Assembly: GCA_963844235.1 (NCBI GenBank)
Contig: CAWJNF010000008.1
Span: 124,001-188,000 of the forward strand
Reading direction: 5' to 3'
Length of the DNA: 64,000 nucleotides
DNA from: CAWJNF01 sp963844235
GTDB taxonomy: Bacteria; Actinomycetota; Thermoleophilia; Gaiellales; Gaiellaceae
The notes beneath the pieces were generated by a model. It saw nothing but the letters and a program-made list of their open reading frames with translations, searched no databases and was not told the DNA's origin. Of the stretch, positions 59,758 to 64,000 are shown in pieces (the stretch's first letter is position 1; each line of letters starts with the position of its first letter). The translations under genes and the position numbers were made by a program.

Positions 59758-60174
59758 CGGGTCCCTCCTTCGGCGAACCTTGCCTTCATTGCTACGAAGG
59801 CTAACTCTCTTCGGGGGCCTGCGTCGCGCAGATTTTCCAAACCGGACCACTTCCAGCTGCCTCGCGAGCACGCGCAGACGCATAGGCCAACGCGGCCGTG
59901 TCGTTCAGCTTGGCTGTCCAGGGGTGCCGGCCTCGCCGTAGGCCCACCCAAAGGGGTGCGCTCGCGAGCTTGACCCACGACGGTGAGGCCGGCGGTTCGA
60001 GAACTGCGTCTGGACGACGAGCCCGCCTAATAGCTTTTCGAACCGACCGCCCATGGACCGGTGCAGAAAGAGGGCAGTCGCCGAGACCCGGCGGGGACGT
60101 CGGCCGACGCTGCCTGTCGCTATTGGGCTGGACGTGCGGGAGAGGCCACCGGACTGCTTCGCTCTCCTGGCTTC
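59758..60174. other. Intergenic stretch in the island
   Basis: Contains the promoter side of the Hsp20 gene and copy 2 of the structured repeat (59926-59993) with its right extension. No gene is supported. Confidence 0.5.
59926..59993 (+). repeat. Island structured repeat, copy 2
   Basis: 68 bp with arms GCCGGCCTCGCCGT / ACGGTGAGGCCGGC (one wobble). The interior holds CACCC-AAAG-GGGTG, able to form a small hairpin, then GCTCGCGAGC. The downstream 50 bp resemble those after copy 1. Confidence 0.75.
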
Positions 60175-60285
60175 CTAGCGGCGTTTTCGGCCCCCACGGG
60201 GGAGGACGTACATCAGCACGAGGAGGGCGACGATGGCCACCGCGGCTATGGCGACTATGGCGACGGTGGACACGGCCAGGAGCAC
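60175..60285 (-). CDS. Possible 36-residue membrane peptide
   Basis: From GTG 60285: LLAVSTVAIVAIAAVAIVALLVLMYVL, one hydrophobic helix, then the basic tail PRGGRKRR and TAG 60175-60177. An in-frame TAA lies shortly upstream. No good ribosome site is seen, so translation is uncertain. Confidence 0.3.
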   Translation of the reverse strand: MLLAVSTVAIVAIAAVAIVALLVLMYVLPRGGRKRR

Positions 60286-60809
60286 GCGCCCATGTTAACC
60301 CCTGTGGCCTATTCGAAAACCTACGCCGCGAGCGGAACGGACATTGCTCTGGCGAGCGCGATCGGCGAGAGCGGCGGAGGGTCGAGCTCCCTAAGCGTCC
60401 ACGCGGGCCGGCCTCGCCGTAGGCCCACCTTCAGGGGTGCGCTCGCAGCTTGAACCACGGCGGCGAGACCGGCAGCCCGGGGTACGCCCGAGAACGACTC
60501 GCGGCGACGATCGCAGCGATTGCAGCCCCCTGTGCCCGGCGGGGTGAGCGCAACCCTAGATCGAGTCTCAATCCAATGCGCCGCCCGTGCCGAAGTAATG
60601 GACCGGCGCCGCTGCCCACGCGCTGCCTGTCGGTAGCCGGGCGGCGGCGCCGTCTCCCGAAGGGAGCGGAGCGCGCCAGGCTGCGGCCCCATGGGCGCTC
60701 CGTCCACTTTCCACGGTAGCCGGTCGCTGCCCTGTCACGCGGTCGCCCCGTTCCGTCCGCGAGTGATCGCGTCGGCGCTCGCAGAGATCGACCCGCCCCG
60801 ACAGCCCGA
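60286..60809. other. Intergenic stretch in the island
   Basis: Holds copy 3 of the structured repeat (60407-60473). The rest, about 330 bp before the molbindin gene, shows no gene, tRNA or clear hairpin with a U-tract. Confidence 0.5.
60407..60473 (+). repeat. Island structured repeat, copy 3
   Basis: 67 bp with arms GCCGGCCTCGCCG / CGGCGAGACCGGC (one C-A mismatch). The interior is like the other copies, with CACCTTCAGGGGTG and GCTCGCAGCTTGAACCAC. Confidence 0.75.
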
Positions 60810-61013
60810 TCAGCGCGCGAGCATGACCTCCGTCGCCTTGATGACGACGGTGACCTCCTGGCCCTCGGCGATACCCAGGCTTTCGACGCCGCCGCGGGTG
60901 ATCGCCGCGACGATCTCCTGGCCACCGGCGTCGACGACGACCTCGGCCATGACTGTCCCGGTCGTCACGCTCTTGACAGTCCCCTTGAATTGGTTGCGTG
61001 CGCTGATTTCCAT
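60810..61013 (-). CDS. mop: Molbindin (TOBE-domain molybdate-binding protein)
   Basis: A 67-residue single TOBE domain: ISARNQFKGTVKSVTTGTVMAEVVVD, then GVESLGIAEGQEVTVVIKATEVML, the complete Mop fold. Such proteins bind molybdate or tungstate as hexamers and buffer it in the cytosol, and also occur as domains of ModE and ModC. No mod transport genes are near. ATG 61013 has TAGCGT ending 6 nt before it. The most clearly intact gene of the island. Confidence 0.9.
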   Translation of the reverse strand: MEISARNQFKGTVKSVTTGTVMAEVVVDAGGQEIVAAITRGGVESLGIAEGQEVTVVIKATEVMLAR

Positions 61014-61167
61014 GCTGGCACGCTACCCCACTATGCCGGTGCCCGGACGGGGTGTTCTGGGACTCGCGGTCGCGATCGTCGAGATTGTCCGGCCCCGCGA
61101 TCGGCCCCTCGCCCCGTTTGCCTAGATGGCTCTTTCTCACCGGCGCGTAGGCGACGTCTAATAACAG

Positions 61168-61212
61168 CACAACGTATGGGGGGTGGGCTATAGGCTGGTC
61201 GAGCCGAGGTAG
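61168..61212 (+). pseudogene. Remnant of the 3' end of the response regulator gene
   Basis: Reads VWGVGYRLVEPR and stops at TAG 61210-61212. It matches the end of the regulator gene at 57620-57663 (VWGVGYRLVEPQLL) over about 40 bp, with few mismatches. Nothing upstream of it belongs to a regulator. Confidence 0.75.
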
Positions 61213-61241
61213 AAGGCCGGGCGGCCGGCTCCCGTTCACGG

Positions 61242-62546
61242 CTATGCGGCGGCTCCCTCGAGCTCGGCGCGCATCGCGAGAGCCGCGCTCTCGGGGAGAG
61301 GCTCGACGTCGTCGCGGCCGACGGGATCGCCCCCACCGACCGCGCGGCGCAGCACGGCCCCGCGGGCGAGTCCGATCGGCAACAGCCGGTCTCGCAGCGA
61401 GCGCGAGCTGGGGACGAGCGCGCCGTACACCGTGAAGCCACCCTCGCCGTCGAGGGCCTCGCCGGCTTCGAGGTCGCGCTTGGCGATCGCGACGGTGTCG
61501 GCCCGTAGCGCGTTGGGAGCGCCGGTGGGCTCACCGAGCAGGCCGGCCGTTAGGACGCTGACGGTGGTTTCGAGCCCGATGAGGTGGTACGGGCGCCAGA
61601 GCGCCGCGTAACGGCCGGTCGGGTCGGTGGCGAGGCCGTACGCTGCGAAGCAGCCGACGACATAGTCGCTCGGGGCGGCGAATGTGACGTAGACGCCCCA
61701 ACGGAGGTCGTCCGGTACCGGCGTGCCGTCGCGCTCGAGGCTCGAGACCACCTCCACCGTGGCGCTCCTGGACAGTTGGCCGCCGTCCTCCCTCGGGATG
61801 CAGACCTCCGCGAGGCGGTCGGCGCCGGCCGGCGGGAAGGCGAGACCCTCGGCCTGCGGCATGAGCCCGGTCGCGTTGCACACGGCCGCCATCTCGATCG
61901 CGGACTTCGTGCCGTCGAGGAACGAGGTGAACATGGACGGGTTGAACCCGCCTTCGGAGACCTGAGCGGGCGTGAGCCCGTAGTGCGCCCAGACATCGTC
62001 GGGCGTCACGCTCGGATACGACGGCAGGTACTTCGTCCCCTTGCCCGCACAGACGGGCTCGAACCCGGTCGCTCGCGCCCAGTCGACGAGCTCGCAGACG
62101 AGCGCCGGCTGGTCGCCGTAGGCCAGGGAGTAGACGATGCCGGCAGCTCGCGCCCGCGCTGCGAGGACCGGACCGGCAAGCGCGTCGGCCTCGACGTTCA
62201 CCATCACGACGTGCCGGCCGAGGCGGATGGCCTCCAGCGCGTGTGCGACCCCGGCGACGGCGTCGCCCGTGGCCTCGACCACGACGTCGACACCGTCTCT
62301 CGCAACCAGCGTCGCGGCGTCGTCCGTCACGGGCGGCAGCTCGTCGCGGGACCACCCGGCGCGCTCGAGCGCGTTGCGCGCCCGGTTCGGCTCGCGGTCG
62401 GCGACCCCGGCGATCTCGAGACCTGCGAGACGTCGCGCCTGCGAGAGCAGCATCGTCCCGAACGCGCCGGCCCCCACCAGGCCGACGCCGAGTGGGCGCC
62501 CGCTCGCGGCGCGCTCGCGGAGAAGGTCGAGTGCACGATGCAACAT
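61242..62546 (-). CDS. Homoserine dehydrogenase-like oxidoreductase with C-terminal SAF domain
   Basis: A 434-residue protein of the COG4091 type. The N-terminal Rossmann domain has GVGLVGAGAFGTMLLSQ and DVVVEATG, the middle has AYGDQPALVCELVDWARATGF and GGFNPSMFTSFLDGTKSAIEMA, and the C-terminal SAF domain is ADTVAIAKRDLEAGEALDGEGGFTVYG. Members are predicted to reduce or oxidise sugar acid or homoserine-like substrates; none is certain here. ATG 62546 is preceded by GATAAT (62553-62558) with a 6-nt gap. A fragment of its 3' end is at 57782-57862. Confidence 0.85.
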   Translation of the reverse strand: MLHRALDLLRERAASGRPLGVGLVGAGAFGTMLLSQARRLAGLEIAGVADREPNRARNALERAGWSRDELPPVTDDAATLVARDGVDVVVEATGDAVAGVAHALEAIRLGRHVVMVNVEADALAGPVLAARARAAGIVYSLAYGDQPALVCELVDWARATGFEPVCAGKGTKYLPSYPSVTPDDVWAHYGLTPAQVSEGGFNPSMFTSFLDGTKSAIEMAAVCNATGLMPQAEGLAFPPAGADRLAEVCIPREDGGQLSRSATVEVVSSLERDGTPVPDDLRWGVYVTFAAPSDYVVGCFAAYGLATDPTGRYAALWRPYHLIGLETTVSVLTAGLLGEPTGAPNALRADTVAIAKRDLEAGEALDGEGGFTVYGALVPSSRSLRDRLLPIGLARGAVLRRAVGGGDPVGRDDVEPLPESAALAMRAELEGAAA

Positions 62547-62600
62547 CGTGGGATTATCGGCCGAGCTCGGGCCGCCCTGCGCCGGCCGTGCGACCGGCAG

Positions 62601-63533
62601 TTAGGCCCAGTCCTCGGTGACCGTGAGCCAGAAGGCAAGCCCCGCGTAGCGGCCGTAGCCGCGAAAGCGGCGGACGATGCGCGCGTCGGCGACGGGCTTG
62701 CCACCGCTGACGCTCGCGTACTTGGGCCGCGTCCAGGAGTCGAGGATCAGCTTCGAGTAGCGCCCGAGGCCCATCATCATGATGTGCGCCGCAGCGTAGG
62801 GTCCGACTCCCGGCAGCGCGAGCAGCCGGCGCTCGACCTCGTCGTCCGGAAGCGCGGGGTCCTCGAGGCCGGCGAGGTCGAGCGAGCCCTCCGCTACCGA
62901 GGTCGCGAGCGAATGGAGGTATCGCCCGCGGTAGCCGGCGCGCACGACGTCCGTGTAAAAGGCATCACCGGCGGCGGCCATCGCCTCGGGTGTCGGGAAC
63001 GTCCGACCGAATGGGCCGGCGGCCGGCGCTCCGAGGGCCGGCTCGCCGAGATGCTCGACGAGCCCTCCAACCATGCGCACCGTCGCCGACCAGGCGCAGT
63101 TGGTCGTGCAGATCGTCTTCACGACGTCCTCGAAGACCGTCAGGCTGCGGATCATCCGACCCGCGCCCTCTGTCGCCCACGAGAGCTCGGCGTCGAGCTC
63201 GGCGAGCGCGTAGAAGGGCGCGAGGTCCTCGTCGAGGCGGAGCACATGGCGCACGGCGGAGAGGATCGCCGCGTTCGCCCGCGCGCCCGGCAGGCGACCC
63301 TCGACCCGCACCGTGGCGCGCCGCGGCTGCCCGGCCTCGATGCGCACGAGCCGCGGGCGGCCTGCCGGCACGGGCACGGTCAGCTCGAGGGCGCGTTGGT
63401 CCTCGTCCACGCGCATCGGCGGAAGCTCGACGAGACCGTGCGAGAGGATCGTGCGCCAGAGATCGACGGGCTCGCCGCCGGGCCCGACGAGCTCGAGCGC
63501 ACCGAGCCTCCGCGCGGATCGACCGCTAACCAC
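62601..63533 (-). CDS. HhH-GPD family DNA glycosylase (AlkA/Ogg-like)
   Basis: A 310-residue base-excision glycosylase. The helix-hairpin-helix is LPGVGPYAAAHIMMMGLG followed by the catalytic Asp in KLILDSW; the preceding helices (VKTICTTNCAWSATVRMVGGL) fit the AlkA/OGG fold, and an N-terminal beta domain is present. It removes alkylated or oxidised bases from DNA. GTG 63533 starts 8 nt inside the end of the cupin gene. The open frame further upstream is a shadow. An alkylation repair role would match the alkyltransferase at 2.7 kb. Confidence 0.88.
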   Translation of the reverse strand: MVSGRSARRLGALELVGPGGEPVDLWRTILSHGLVELPPMRVDEDQRALELTVPVPAGRPRLVRIEAGQPRRATVRVEGRLPGARANAAILSAVRHVLRLDEDLAPFYALAELDAELSWATEGAGRMIRSLTVFEDVVKTICTTNCAWSATVRMVGGLVEHLGEPALGAPAAGPFGRTFPTPEAMAAAGDAFYTDVVRAGYRGRYLHSLATSVAEGSLDLAGLEDPALPDDEVERRLLALPGVGPYAAAHIMMMGLGRYSKLILDSWTRPKYASVSGGKPVADARIVRRFRGYGRYAGLAFWLTVTEDWA

Positions 63534-63945
63534 TCGACCAGGCCGCTTCCCAGGTCGACGGCGTGAACGCGACGCCGGGCTCCCCTCCGATGCCCAGAAC
63601 GACAGTGCCGGCCTCGTCGGCGACCGCCGCTCGGGAGCTCGCCGGATCGGGCACGAAGACGAACGTCCCCTCGCGGGCATCGACCGACTCGCCGTCGATC
63701 GTGAAGCGGGCGGCGCCCTTGGCGACGTAGTAGAGCTCCTCGTGCCGTCCACCCTCGTCGAGCTCCACGTGCTCCGGGACGACCACGCCACCGGCGTTGA
63801 GTGCCTGCATCGCGTTGATGCCGAACGAGCCGACGCCGAGCGGGCGCCTGACCATGCGGAAGTCGTAGGTGAGCTCGGCGCCGTCCGGATCGGTGAACTG
63901 CGGCAGCTCGGACAGGTGCGCCACCTTGAAGGGCAGCTCGGCCAT
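63526..63945 (-). CDS. Cupin-domain protein
   Basis: A 139-residue single cupin: the first motif GRHEELYYVAKGAARFTIDG and second motif GTFVFVPDP, with a His and Glu able to bind a metal. The substrate is unknown; small cupins act as isomerases, dioxygenases or binding proteins. ATG 63945 has AAGGAGG 6 nt upstream. The end overlaps the glycosylase gene by 8 bp, so the two are co-translated. Confidence 0.85.
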   Translation of the reverse strand: MAELPFKVAHLSELPQFTDPDGAELTYDFRMVRRPLGVGSFGINAMQALNAGGVVVPEHVELDEGGRHEELYYVAKGAARFTIDGESVDAREGTFVFVPDPASSRAAVADEAGTVVLGIGGEPGVAFTPSTWEAAWSSG

Positions 63946-64000
63946 CTCGCCTCCTTCCGTCGCGGTATGGGACGCCGAGTCTAGTCGCCGCCGGGCGGAG

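Overview
The window is a high-GC bacterial chromosome segment with dense genes, frequent GTG starts and many 1-4 nt overlaps. WhiA, a BTAD regulator, a PafBC-type WYL regulator, two class II fructose bisphosphatases, a DUF3467 protein and a fused SecDF point to Actinomycetota, probably a deep branch such as Thermoleophilia/Gaiellales. That placement is inference from gene content. No rRNA, prophage, CRISPR array or complete insertion sequence was seen; one tRNA (Gly, CCC) is present.

Layout. 1-3.2 kb: partial LuxR/AAA regulator, proline-catabolic dehydrogenase pruA, alkyltransferase-like protein. 3.2-8.5 kb: whiA and a lower-glycolysis run gap-pgk-tpiA-gpmI, with pgk and tpiA both frame-disrupted. 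8.6-15.1 kb: ECF sigma factor, phosphoesterase, M48 protease, argS, glpX and a DUF2090 aldolase-like gene. 15.4-19.2 kb: a three-gene signalling run (hybrid kinase, REC-HD-GYP, NarL-type regulator). 19.2-24.5 kb: tRNA-Gly, a hydrolase, a decayed GntR/ABC operon and a four-PAS kinase. 24.6-33.2 kb: bolA-grxD, ccmE-ccmF-ccmI, an envelope M23 peptidase (frameshifted), hpt, a second glpX-like gene and a DUF59 protein. 33.3-38.8 kb: transporter, reductase, and a BTAD regulator fused to stress-protein-like domains overlapping a Ser/Thr kinase gene. 39-47.4 kb: queG, PafBC-like regulator, SPOR protein, hydroxyacyl-CoA dehydrogenase, two-component pair. 48-55.9 kb: queA-tgt-yajC-secDF and ubiB. 56-57.7 kb: lipoprotein and response regulator. 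57.7-61.2 kb: a gene-poor accessory island (broken Hsp20, broken PRC-barrel, small membrane proteins, three copies of a structured repeat, molbindin). 61.2-64 kb: SAF-domain dehydrogenase, DNA glycosylase, cupin.

The most unusual content is in small dispersed elements. (1) A GC-rich palindrome family (called PAL here) occurs about 18 times between genes, and in four cases its first bases form the stop codon of the upstream gene. (2) A miniature inverted-repeat element with 17-bp terminal repeats is present twice; one copy lies in frame inside queA and adds 74 codons. (3) A 67-68 bp palindromic, RNA-like repeat occurs three times in the 58-61 kb island. That island is bracketed by remnants of the 3' ends of the two genes that flank it, which indicates a duplicated junction. 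Many genes also show a TANNNT motif ending 6-9 nt before the start codon, suggesting widespread leaderless mRNAs. Four frame-disrupted genes, two of them essential in most bacteria, may be assembly errors and should be read with that in mind.
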